A DNA stretch of 6,716 nt from Gammaproteobacteria bacterium (GTDB lineage Bacteria > Pseudomonadota > Gammaproteobacteria > Granulosicoccales > Granulosicoccaceae): NCBI GenBank assembly GCA_003511825.1, contig DOIU01000211.1:1-6716 (forward strand), in the 5' to 3' direction. Below the pieces are notes generated by a model that did no database searches, had not been told where the DNA came from, and worked only from the letters and a program-made list of their open reading frames with translations. Shown piece after piece: positions 1 to 5,601 of the stretch. Position 1 is the first letter of the stretch; every line of letters starts with the position of its first letter. Made by a program: the position numbers and the translations under genes.

Positions 1-294
1 TTGTGGGGCCCCGTGACGCTGCGGTGATTGTTGCGCCATTCGCCGGTAAACGGCCTTGCCGGTCACGAGACGTGACCCAGGCACTAGCGCACTGTCTGCA
101 CTCAACCCATTCGCAGCACGTAAGGCATCAGGATCCTGGCGATAGCGATACGCCACGCTCTCAACCGTATCACCAGGACGAACAATGTACTTGTCCAGCG
201 CGAAATTTGGTTTACGCAACGGCAGATTCGAGGCGCAAGCTGACAGTGCAATACACAGTAGTGCCACCACTGCCGAGCATCGACGGTCAGACAT
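1..294 (-). CDS. nlpD: NlpD-like LysM lipoprotein, N-terminal part (runs off left edge)
   Basis: This is the first 98 codons of an envelope lipoprotein that binds peptidoglycan; NlpD in other gammaproteobacteria activates the division amidase AmiC in the periplasm. The translation begins MSDRRCSAVVALL and has a hydrophobic segment ending in the lipobox LSAC, so the lipidated cysteine would be residue 20. Residues about 36-79 form a LysM domain (YIVRPGDTVESVA, then DALRAANGL and VPGSRL). The C-terminal M23 peptidase-like domain expected of NlpD lies beyond the left edge and cannot be checked. The ATG directly follows the stop codon of the upstream membrane-protein gene, and GGAGG sits 4 nt ahead of it, so the start is well supported. 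The position after surE and pcm supports nlpD over another LysM lipoprotein. In the usual order rpoS would come next, and its main promoter often lies inside nlpD. Confidence 0.88.
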   Translation of the reverse strand, partial: MSDRRCSAVVALLCIALSACASNLPLRKPNFALDKYIVRPGDTVESVAYRYRQDPDALRAANGLSADSALVPGSRLVTGKAVYRRMAQQSPQRHGAPQ

Positions 295-879
295 TTATCC
301 TCCGCGTAACACGATTATCGCTAACACCAAAACCACAACAGACCCCCAACCCAGCCATTCAACGTAACGTCGAATCACCGGCTCCACACGGGGACCAAAC
401 TTCATCACTAACGCCGCAACCAGAAAAAACCTCGCACCGCGCCCCACGAAGGAAGCGAGGAGAAAAGGTACCAGAGACAACGACAAAGTGCCGGCCGCAA
501 TTGTAAACAATTTATACGGCAGTGGGGAAAAACCTGCAATAAAAACAATACTAAAGCCCCACTTGTTAAACCATTCTACCACCTTTTGAAATTTTTCCCA
601 ATAACCCATTTCATGGATCATGGGCTCAAGAAGCTCGAATGCAAAATAGCCGATTAGGTAGCCCGCCAGACCACCCAACACAGAAAAAATCGTGGTCCAG
701 AACGCCAATGACAAGCCAGCCGACGGCTTTTTCAAGGTCATCGGAATCAGCATGACGTCAGGCGGCGGCACAGGAGCAAAAGCGGACTCAATAAAACTGA
801 GCCCTGCAAGGTAACGCGACGCCATCGGATGATCCGCCCAGCGCAGCACCGTCTCATAGAGACGCGTGAATAGATTCAT
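295..879 (-). CDS. YqaA-type inner-membrane protein, VTT/DedA superfamily
   Basis: The 194-residue product is an integral membrane protein of the VTT (SNARE-associated/DedA) superfamily, YqaA branch. Visible hallmarks are FIESAFAPVPPPDVMLIP near residues 29-46 (acidic residue plus a proline-rich re-entrant segment), the glycine-rich helix at about 65-80 (GGLAGYLIGYF), FSPLPYKLFTIAAG at 117-130 and the basic SFVGRGARFF at 143-152. Hydrophobic stretches lie at about 54-80, 108-158 and 174-191. Some DedA-superfamily members move undecaprenyl phosphate or other lipids across membranes; the function of the YqaA branch is less clear and no substrate can be read here. AAAGG at 891-895 precedes the ATG by 11 nt. 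The gene sits 101 nt after pcm and ends flush with the nlpD start, so it is probably co-expressed with both. A YqaA-type gene between pcm and nlpD is, from memory, seen in several marine gammaproteobacteria. Confidence 0.85.
   Translation of the reverse strand: MNLFTRLYETVLRWADHPMASRYLAGLSFIESAFAPVPPPDVMLIPMTLKKPSAGLSLAFWTTIFSVLGGLAGYLIGYFAFELLEPMIHEMGYWEKFQKVVEWFNKWGFSIVFIAGFSPLPYKLFTIAAGTLSLSLVPFLLASFVGRGARFFLVAALVMKFGPRVEPVIRRYVEWLGWGSVVVLVLAIIVLRGG
299..303 (-). promoter_or_regulatory. Ribosome binding site of nlpD inside the end of the preceding gene
   Basis: GGAGG on the minus strand lies 4 nt before the nlpD ATG. It is formed by the last two glycine codons (GGA GGA) of the membrane-protein gene, whose TAA abuts the ATG. 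Ribosomes terminating there would sit on the nlpD start, which points to translational coupling. Confidence 0.75.
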
Positions 880-900
880 TGCGTGTGTGACCTTTAAATT

Positions 901-932
901 GGCGCTTTTCCCGAAAAATCGTCAACAGCGCC
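901..932. repeat. Inverted repeat between pcm and the YqaA-type gene
   Basis: GGCGCT (901-906) and AGCGCC (927-932) can pair into a 6-bp stem around a 20-nt loop. It lies in the 101-nt gap of the cluster. There is no T-run after the stem in the direction of transcription, so it is not a standard intrinsic terminator. The minus-strand loop includes TTGACG, a good -35 hexamer, but no convincing -10 follows. It could be an RNA processing or stability hairpin, or chance. Confidence 0.3.
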
Positions 933-980
933 TCACCGCTTGACAAAATCAGAGCGCTAGTAGGAATTAATAGCAGGTTT

Positions 981-1670
981 TTAGGATTTTCCACTCAAAA
1001 ATGGCACGAATCGCACAGATTCCCCAGTTTCAACATTGAAAGTGTCTTCTGTACGCGTTACGACCGTCAGAAGTTGCTCCCCTTCACGTCGCCCAACCGG
1101 GCAAACCAGACGACCTCCCTCTGCGAGTTGGCACGTCAGCGCATCCGGGATTGACTCGGGTGCCGCCGTGACCATGATGGCGTCAAACGGCCCTTGTTCC
1201 GGCCATCCCCACGAGCCATCGGAATAACGGGTACGGATATTCTGAAACGCCAACCGCTCAAAGCGTTCTTCAGCCTTTCGCAACAAGGTGAGAATCCGTT
1301 CACAGGTGTATACCTTTTTAACCAGACGCGATAACACGGCAGCTTGGTAACCCGACCCGGTTCCCACTTCCAGTACCTTGTTCACGGAACCCGTGCCGAG
1401 GAGTATTTCCGTCATGCGAGCAACAATAAACGGCTGTGAAATGGTTTGACCGCCACCAATCGGTAAAGCGACATCCTCATACGCTCGCGTCGCAATCGCC
1501 TCATCCATAAACAAATGCCGAGGCACACTGCCCATGACATCGAGCACGCGTGAATCCTGAATACCCTGCTGCTGCAAACGCTCAACCATGCGGTTGCGCG
1601 TGCGCTGCGACGTCATGCCGATTCCGGCAATCTCAGCCTGAGAGAACTTCTCTAACGTTGACCAAGCCAT
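981..1670 (-). CDS. pcm: Protein-L-isoaspartate O-methyltransferase
   Basis: This cytosolic enzyme methylates L-isoaspartyl residues in aged proteins using S-adenosylmethionine, starting their repair to normal aspartate. The 229-residue product carries the family landmarks in order: VPRHLF at 49-54, ALPIGGGQTISQP at 68-80 (with the conserved serine of TISQP), the SAM-binding glycine loop VLEVGTGSGYQ at 99-109, the PFDAIMVTAA strand at 161-170, and RLVCPVG at 187-193. The ATG lies inside the surE reading frame, giving a 19-nt overlap and likely translational coupling. A second candidate start is Met19 at 1616 (MTSQRTRNRM). It would give 211 residues, the length and N-terminus I recall for Pseudomonas Pcm, so the first 18 residues may not be translated. 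Neither start has a strong Shine-Dalgarno sequence; the longer form is given. Confidence 0.93.
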   Translation of the reverse strand: MAWSTLEKFSQAEIAGIGMTSQRTRNRMVERLQQQGIQDSRVLDVMGSVPRHLFMDEAIATRAYEDVALPIGGGQTISQPFIVARMTEILLGTGSVNKVLEVGTGSGYQAAVLSRLVKKVYTCERILTLLRKAEERFERLAFQNIRTRYSDGSWGWPEQGPFDAIMVTAAPESIPDALTCQLAEGGRLVCPVGRREGEQLLTVVTRTEDTFNVETGESVRFVPFLSGKS

Positions 1671-2398
1671 TTATTCACATCCGCGATCGCATCATGACGC
1701 GTTAAATCTATTTGCAAGGGAGTCACCGAGACAAAGCCGTTTTTGACCGCGTAAAAATCGGTCCCTGGGCCTGCATCCGCCTCTGGCCCCGCCGGCCCTA
1801 ACCAGTAAATTGGCTGACCGCGCGGATCTCGTTGCTCGATAACACTCTCAGACTTATGCCGACTCCCCAAGCGCGTGCCCTGCATGCCTTGAATCGCTTC
1901 ATAAGGCAAATCCGGCACGTTGACATTCAGTATGGAGTTTTCATCAATGGGGTATTCCTGGAGGTGACTGACCAAATCTGCAATCACTCGCCCTGCCGTG
2001 GCGTAATGCTGAGGCTGCGGGGAAGCCATTGACACCGCAATAGCCGGCAACCCCAAGAACCGCCCTTCGATGGCGGCAGCCACGGTCCCAGAATACAAGA
2101 CATCGTCGCCCATATTCGGTCCATCGTTGATGCCACTCACCACCATATCTGGCAACTCTCCCAACATCCCATTCACCGCCAGATGCACACAATCCGTCGG
2201 TGTGCCCTCTACCGAGGTAAAACCATTGGCATGCACGGCGGTACGCAACGGCATTCGCAAGGTCAAGGAATGGCTGGCAGCACTGCAGTTCCGATCCGGA
2301 GCGACAACATTCACCTCAGCAATGCGCGCCAAGGCTTGGGCCAATGCCGAGATTCCCTCGGACAGGTAGCCATCGTCATTGGCAACGAGAATTCTCAT
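1652..2398 (-). CDS. surE: 5'/3'-nucleotidase SurE (stationary-phase survival protein)
   Basis: SurE is a metal-dependent cytosolic phosphatase acting on nucleoside 5'- and 3'-monophosphates and short polyphosphates; in E. coli it aids stationary-phase survival. The 248-residue length is normal for the family. Metal-site residues are all present: D8 and D9 in NDDG (7-10), S39 in the APDRNCSAASHSLT segment and N91 in VVSGINDGPNMGDD (87-99). YSGTVAAAIEG follows at 102-112, also typical. The start fits the family N-terminus (MRILVANDDG), although upstream there is only a weak GGAA about 10 nt away. It heads the surE-pcm-(YqaA)-nlpD cluster. The gene often found immediately upstream in other gammaproteobacteria, truD, is absent; a spacer of 199 nt and a PilZ gene lie there instead. 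Confidence 0.95.
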   Translation of the reverse strand: MRILVANDDGYLSEGISALAQALARIAEVNVVAPDRNCSAASHSLTLRMPLRTAVHANGFTSVEGTPTDCVHLAVNGMLGELPDMVVSGINDGPNMGDDVLYSGTVAAAIEGRFLGLPAIAVSMASPQPQHYATAGRVIADLVSHLQEYPIDENSILNVNVPDLPYEAIQGMQGTRLGSRHKSESVIEQRDPRGQPIYWLGPAGPEADAGPGTDFYAVKNGFVSVTPLQIDLTRHDAIADVNKWLGQR

Positions 2399-2419
2399 GA
2401 ATCAGATGTTCCGACACGT

Positions 2420-2433
2420 GGTGCGCTGGCACC
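2420..2433. repeat. Short perfect hairpin in the surE leader region
   Basis: GGTGC (2420-2424) pairs with GCACC (2429-2433) around the 4-nt loop GCTG. It sits 22 nt ahead of the surE start on the minus strand. There is no following T-run, so it is not an intrinsic terminator. It could influence the surE leader or be chance. Confidence 0.3.
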
Positions 2434-2516
2434 GATATCCGCGATATGTGGACTGTTCAGGCCCGATGACTGACCGGCACAAACACCCCGTTTGATAACA
2501 GTTACTAGAATAGTCA

Positions 2517-2543
2517 AAAAAACGTAACTTGTGCGCGTTTTTT
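2517..2543. terminator. Possible weak bidirectional terminator between the PilZ gene and surE
   Basis: Six A residues plus CG (2517-2524) and CG plus six T residues (2536-2543) form a perfect 8-bp inverted repeat with an 11-nt loop. On either strand the 3' arm ends in a T-run. The stem has only two GC pairs, so termination would be weak. It lies 55 nt after the PilZ stop codon, a reasonable place for a terminator that separates it from surE. Confidence 0.4.
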
Positions 2544-2590
2544 ATGTAGGTTCTTGCAAGAGAAGGGACCTGCCCATAGAACACAGGGCT

Positions 2591-2607
2591 CGCGCACTCA
2601 GAGCGCG
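2591..2607. repeat. Hairpin across the PilZ stop codon
   Basis: CGCGC (2591-2595) and GCGCG (2603-2607) form a 5-bp GC-only stem whose 7-nt loop contains the TGA stop codon of the PilZ gene. No T-run follows on the minus strand, so it is more likely a 3'-end stability hairpin than a terminator. Confidence 0.3.
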
Positions 2608-3026
2608 CTATGAACTGCAGAGATATGATCAACAATGAGGTCGCGCGACGCCTCGGATAACTCAGTGAAAACTACCCGCGCTGCATAAGGGCCACCCACA
2701 ACATGCACCCCCGCCTCGCCGACACTGACCACTGTCCCGGTGAGTTGCAACAACTGGCGGGAGGGAAACAACGTCAAGCCAAGCGCTACCTCATCACCCG
2801 GCTGCAACAACACATCACTGGCAAACGCAATCCCGCTGCCCGATAGGCTTACTTTATGTGTCGGCGTATCACCCGGCTCGGAGCTGATCGGTTGAACCAC
2901 TGCCTGCCCGTCATCAGCTACCGCACACTGCTTAGAAACCTGCAAATGCACTGCGTCGAGCACGCGGGCATAATCACGCCGCTCGCGAGGAATGCCGTCG
3001 TTTATAAACTGTCCTTTCTGCACCAT
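2598..3026 (-). CDS. PilZ-domain protein (possible c-di-GMP effector)
   Basis: PilZ domains bind cyclic di-GMP and pass the signal to motility, surface or exopolysaccharide machinery. Counted from an upstream ATG at 3053, residues 25-39 (RRDYARVLDAVHLQV) supply the first motif RxxxR (R26 and R30), and SLSGSGIAF at 69-77 lines up with the second motif, (D/N)xSxxG. At that second motif the usual acidic or amide residue is serine here, so ligand binding is not assured. Strands such as GDEVALGLTLF and LTGTVVSV fit the PilZ barrel. There are no membrane segments. I prefer the second ATG (142 residues) because GAGAGG stands 9 nt ahead of it, whereas the ATG at 3053 has no ribosome site and nearly coincides with the predicted transcript start. 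It is a standalone single-domain protein and the partner is unknown. Confidence 0.78.
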   Translation of the reverse strand: MVQKGQFINDGIPRERRDYARVLDAVHLQVSKQCAVADDGQAVVQPISSEPGDTPTHKVSLSGSGIAFASDVLLQPGDEVALGLTLFPSRQLLQLTGTVVSVGEAGVHVVGGPYAARVVFTELSEASRDLIVDHISAVHSAL

Positions 3027-3035
3027 ACTGAATCG

Positions 3036-3041
3036 CCTCTC
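3036..3041 (-). promoter_or_regulatory. Ribosome binding site deciding the PilZ gene start
   Basis: GAGAGG on the minus strand, 9 nt before the ATG at 3026. The alternative ATG at 3053 lacks any such site, so this motif favours the shorter protein. Confidence 0.6.
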
Positions 3042-3061
3042 AACACGCCTCATCGATGGAG

Positions 3062-3070
3062 ATTATGGCA
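3062..3070 (-). promoter_or_regulatory. Candidate extended -10 promoter for the PilZ gene
   Basis: On the minus strand this reads TGCCATAAT, an extended -10 element (TGn plus five of six bases of TATAAT). No good -35 lies 17 nt upstream, as is common for extended -10 promoters. The transcript would begin near 3055, giving a leader of about 30 nt to the preferred ATG at 3026. Confidence 0.4.
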
Positions 3071-3114
3071 GCGTTTGATTACAAGCATAGTGCCAATATC
3101 AGAAAAAAACACGC

Positions 3115-3143
3115 TGGAGCACCCGACTAAATCAGATTAGAAT
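3115..3143 (+). promoter_or_regulatory. Candidate promoter of the tRNA-Arg gene
   Basis: TAGAAT at 3138-3143 is a good -10 hexamer, 17 nt after a poor -35 (TGGAGC, 3115-3120). An A-rich run at 3102-3109 could act as an UP element. GCGC directly after the -10 resembles the GC-rich discriminator of stringently controlled stable-RNA promoters. Transcription would start near 3150, leaving a leader of about 25 nt for RNase P removal. Confidence 0.45.
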
Positions 3144-3175
3144 GCGCTTCCGGTTCGCCATGCGCGAGCCCCTAC

Positions 3176-3252
3176 CCGCCCCTAGCTCAGCTGGATAGAG
3201 CGTCCCCCTCCTAAGGGGAAGGTCAGAGGTTCGAATCCTCTGGGGCGGGCCA
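3176..3252 (+). tRNA. tRNA-Arg, anticodon CCT (reads AGG)
   Basis: A complete 77-nt cloverleaf can be folded by hand. The acceptor arms CCGCCCC (3176-3182) and GGGGCGG (3242-3248) pair over 7 bp, followed by discriminator G and an encoded CCA (3250-3252). The D stem is GCTC/GAGC, the anticodon stem TCCCC/GGGGA with loop CTCCTAA, and the T stem AGAGG/CCTCT with loop TTCGAAT. The anticodon CCT is at 3210-3212 and decodes the arginine codon AGG. It is a single gene with no other tRNA beside it. The next gene, on the opposite strand, ends only 5 nt beyond the CCA and no terminator is visible between them. Arginine tRNA genes are frequent integration sites for mobile elements in other bacteria. 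Confidence 0.96.
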
Positions 3253-3257
3253 TCTCT

Positions 3258-3758
3258 CTAGGGCGTCATGCGCGTCCACTCTTGGGCCATACCATCGTCT
3301 GACACCACCACAATGCGGTCATTGTCCGCTTCATAGACATTCAATCGTGCATTGGAATTCTTTAGCATGCGGCCTTTGAACAGATTTGCCAATGCGCCCA
3401 ATGCATTCCCTGATCGTTCCTGGATGTCAGTCACCTCATGTCGTATCCACTCTCCATCGACCTGCCAAGTACCGGTGAATTGCAGCTCAAACACCCCCAT
3501 ACCGCCGGTATCGACACGGCTATCGTACACAAACTGACCATCCGCCATGTAGTTCATGACCGGTGCATCCGCTGTCTCCTCACCTTCGATGGGGTTCAGA
3601 ATACGCCCACGCCATTGGCCGATAATCATTGCTTGATCCAACGAACCAACCCCATCCTCTCCAGAATAAGCGGGTCGCTTGACACTGCCGCTGCTCGCGC
3701 ATGCAGTCAGAGTGATAAGAAAAATCCAAGTCATGCAAAATCGAAGAACGGACTTCAT
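3258..3758 (-). CDS. Small predicted lipoprotein of unknown function
   Basis: The 166-residue product starts MKSVLRFCMTWIFLITLTAC. This is a basic N-region, a hydrophobic core and the lipobox LTAC, giving lipidation at Cys20. The next residues (ASS) carry no inner-membrane retention aspartate, so outer-membrane sorting is likely. The mature part is rich in beta strand and has a lipocalin-like pattern: IIGQWRGRIL at 45-54, FELQFTGTWQVDGEWI at 90-105, and the closing VVSDDGMAQEWTRM at 151-164. I recognise no named family. AAGGA lies 7 nt ahead of the ATG, so the start is secure. The stop codon lies 5 nt from the tRNA 3' end, tail to tail. The sulfatase gene lies upstream on the same strand, 168 nt away, so co-transcription is possible but not shown. 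A small solute-binding or envelope role would only be a guess. Confidence 0.8.
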   Translation of the reverse strand: MKSVLRFCMTWIFLITLTACASSGSVKRPAYSGEDGVGSLDQAMIIGQWRGRILNPIEGEETADAPVMNYMADGQFVYDSRVDTGGMGVFELQFTGTWQVDGEWIRHEVTDIQERSGNALGALANLFKGRMLKNSNARLNVYEADNDRIVVVSDDGMAQEWTRMTP

Positions 3759-3857
3759 GGCAAGATCCTTATAGAGTTGAGGGGCGTCTGCAGGAAACCT
3801 GTCGACGCGGGCAAAACGTCGTCATGGTACCATCTCTGCACATGACCGCTACTAGAC

Positions 3858-3863
3858 TTTATA
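3858..3863 (-). promoter_or_regulatory. Possible -10 element ahead of the lipoprotein gene
   Basis: The minus strand reads TATAAA here, about 100 nt ahead of the lipoprotein ATG. The -35 region is weak (TTTGTG with a 15-nt spacer). If real, the lipoprotein has its own promoter apart from the sulfatase gene. Confidence 0.2.
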
Positions 3864-3926
3864 GCTACGACTGAATAACACAAAGCCCACACTTGCGTTA
3901 ATACGGGAGCGCGACAAACCCTCTGC

Positions 3927-5465
3927 TCAGGAACCGTCGTCGGTAAAGTGAAAGTCATACAAGTCCCTCTCCGTAACCCCTGGGGCGACGATGGGTACAC
4001 CGGGTAGTTTGAGTGTTTCAGCCCAAGTTGTCAATGACTGGCGCAACCTAGCGGCGACATCCGGGTTTTGTGCCAAGAGGTTTTCGTTTTCGTGCTGTTC
4101 ACTTTCCAAGTCAAACAAATACTCGCGCTGATTCCCCACACGCAGGTATTTCCAGGGCCCTTGACGAACGGCAGACTGTCTCCAGAAACGCCAATACAAG
4201 GCCCTATCCATAACCTTATTGGCGTCGTTCAGATACGGGATAAGATTCACCCCGTCCAAATCGGATGTATCGATTTGCGCCAACGCTGCCGCAGTAGCCG
4301 GTGCATCAAGCGAGGTTACCGGCTGCGAATAGGCCAAACCGGCTGGCAAGTGCCCTGGCCAGCTCACCACATACGGAACACGAATTGCCCCCTCTGAGAG
4401 CATACCTTTTTCACCCAGCCAGGGTTCGTTGAGCGACCCGTCCCATACAAAGCCGCCCGTCGACACCGGCAAGACGTCCTCTTTCGACTTCGCTAATGGC
4501 GCGCCATTATCGCTGATAAAAAACACGATGGTGTCGTCATCCAGACCGTAGTTTCGCAATCGCGCCATGATGCGACCCACACCATCGTCTATCGCTGCCA
4601 ACATCGCCAAACCATAACGTCGGCGCTCTGGCATATCTTCCGGAAAACGCGAGAGATACTCGTCGGTGGCCTCTAAAGGGACATGCGGTGCATAGTAGGC
4701 AACATATAGAAAAAAGGGGTCACGTCGGTGCCGATCGATAAACGTCACGGCCGCATCACTGGTGACATCCACGCGAAAACGTTTGTCGCGGACGGTACGC
4801 GCCGAAGAAAAACTCTTACCGGATAAATCAAACGTCGCGCGATAGCGATCAGCATAACCAAAAAATATGTCCTGAAACCCTCGCCGGTCGGGATAATACT
4901 TGACCTTTTCTGCCTTCGGTATTCGCTGTGTATCAAACGTGTCCGTGGCGCCAGGCGCGTACTCTTCGCGATACCAAATAGCCGAATTGCCATCAATTTC
5001 TAGGTGCCACTTACCGACCATGCCCGTCTTGTATCCAGCCTCGCTCAATCGCTCCGCCAGCGTGGCCTGGCTGAGCGGAAACGGCGTATAGGCATTATCA
5101 TCCACACCAAAGCGTTGCTGATAACGCCCTGACATCAGGGCCGCGCGCGACGGCGTGCATTGTGGCGCCGTGACATAGCCATCGAGCATTCGCACACCTT
5201 CAGCAGCCATAGCGTCAAGGTGCGGTGTTTTGATGTCATCCACCACACCTTGTGCCCCCAAGTCTGCGTAGCCATGATCATCGGTGAAAATGAAAATAAT
5301 ATTGGGGCGCGAATCCGTCCGGATAACGTCCTCCTGAACCACCTCCTCAGGCTTGTCGTTCGACGACTGGCTGCAAGCAACCAAGACCATGCCAACGGCT
5401 AAGCACATACCTGCCATCCGTCCGCAACCCTTTAACTGCCGTATCACCATGTTCCTAGACTCCAT
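3927..5465 (-). CDS. Lipoprotein sulfatase, S1 (formylglycine) type
   Basis: The 512-residue enzyme belongs to the alkaline-phosphatase-like sulfatases that hydrolyse sulfate esters. The active-site landmarks are complete: metal ligands D62-D63 in TDDHG, the modification motif CTPSR at 103-107 whose Cys becomes formylglycine, GKWHL at 151-155, PHVP at 260-263, SDNGA at 318-322 and GEKG at 351-354. The C-terminal GPWKYLRVGNQREYLFDLESEQHE region is typical of arylsulfatase-like members. A signal segment ends in the lipobox LVAC (Cys31), with SQ following, so the enzyme is probably tethered in the outer membrane. The substrate cannot be read; sulfated glycans are usual for marine relatives. No formylglycine-generating enzyme gene is in the window. 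Start choice is uncertain: Met6 at 5450 has GGAG 9 nt ahead and a -10 at a suitable distance, while Met1 has only GGA; the outer start is given. Confidence 0.92.
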   Translation of the reverse strand: MESRNMVIRQLKGCGRMAGMCLAVGMVLVACSQSSNDKPEEVVQEDVIRTDSRPNIIFIFTDDHGYADLGAQGVVDDIKTPHLDAMAAEGVRMLDGYVTAPQCTPSRAALMSGRYQQRFGVDDNAYTPFPLSQATLAERLSEAGYKTGMVGKWHLEIDGNSAIWYREEYAPGATDTFDTQRIPKAEKVKYYPDRRGFQDIFFGYADRYRATFDLSGKSFSSARTVRDKRFRVDVTSDAAVTFIDRHRRDPFFLYVAYYAPHVPLEATDEYLSRFPEDMPERRRYGLAMLAAIDDGVGRIMARLRNYGLDDDTIVFFISDNGAPLAKSKEDVLPVSTGGFVWDGSLNEPWLGEKGMLSEGAIRVPYVVSWPGHLPAGLAYSQPVTSLDAPATAAALAQIDTSDLDGVNLIPYLNDANKVMDRALYWRFWRQSAVRQGPWKYLRVGNQREYLFDLESEQHENENLLAQNPDVAARLRQSLTTWAETLKLPGVPIVAPGVTERDLYDFHFTDDGS

Positions 5466-5480
5466 TCAATGTCCATCGTG

Positions 5481-5486
5481 ACTATA
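5481..5486 (-). promoter_or_regulatory. Candidate -10 element of the sulfatase gene
   Basis: The minus strand reads TATAGT (five of six consensus bases), with no clear -35. Transcription would begin near 5474, leaving about 24 nt to the Met6 start at 5450 but only about 9 nt to Met1. This mildly favours Met6. Confidence 0.3.
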
Positions 5487-5567
5487 GAACAATCTCAGAA
5501 AATGCTGCGCAGAGATTCAGCCTCATCAACGGCGGCTCGATCCTCCGCGTGTAGGTTTGTATGGCGC

Positions 5568-5593
5568 TAAACTTGCTTCACTGCCTACGATAT
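5568..5593 (+). promoter_or_regulatory. Possible sigma-28 (FliA) type promoter of the Maf-family gene
   Basis: TAAACTTG (5568-5575) and TACGATAT (5586-5593) resemble the flagellar sigma-28 consensus TAAAGTTT, 11-nt spacer, GCCGATAA. The match is TAAA plus TT in the -35, and CGATA in the -10, with a 10-nt spacer. It is one base short and only partly matching, so this is a candidate and not a firm call. The transcript start would fall close to the first ATG, giving a very short or absent leader for 5602 and about 10 nt for 5611. Confidence 0.3.
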
Positions 5594-5601
5594 TGACATG
5601 G

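Noticed and set aside
3..506. Plus-strand open frame of 167 codons
   Set aside because: It lies antisense to nlpD and the YqaA-type gene. Its product is proline- and threonine-rich low-quality sequence with no domain, while the opposite strand encodes recognised proteins.
2402..2635. Minus-strand open frame of 77 codons filling the PilZ-surE spacer
   Set aside because: It starts inside the PilZ gene in another frame, has no ribosome site, and its Cys/Arg/Tyr-rich product resembles no protein family. It also runs through the hairpins of the spacer.
3036..3053. ATG at 3053 as the PilZ gene start
   Set aside because: It lacks a Shine-Dalgarno sequence and lies next to the predicted transcript start, whereas the ATG at 3026 has GAGAGG at good spacing.
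3975..3985. Partial copy of the tRNA 3' end (CTGGGGCG) as an attachment site
   Set aside because: Only 8 bases match, and the site is inside the sulfatase coding sequence. A match this short is expected by chance.
3755..4000. Minus-strand open frame of 81 codons between the sulfatase and the lipoprotein
   Set aside because: It overlaps the sulfatase 3' end and the lipoprotein start, has no ribosome site, and its product has no recognisable features.
5539..5549. 11-base repeat ATCCTCCGCGT shared with the nlpD start region (about 297-307)
   Set aside because: Several repeats of this length are expected by chance in a window of 6.7 kb. One copy is explained by the nlpD ribosome site.
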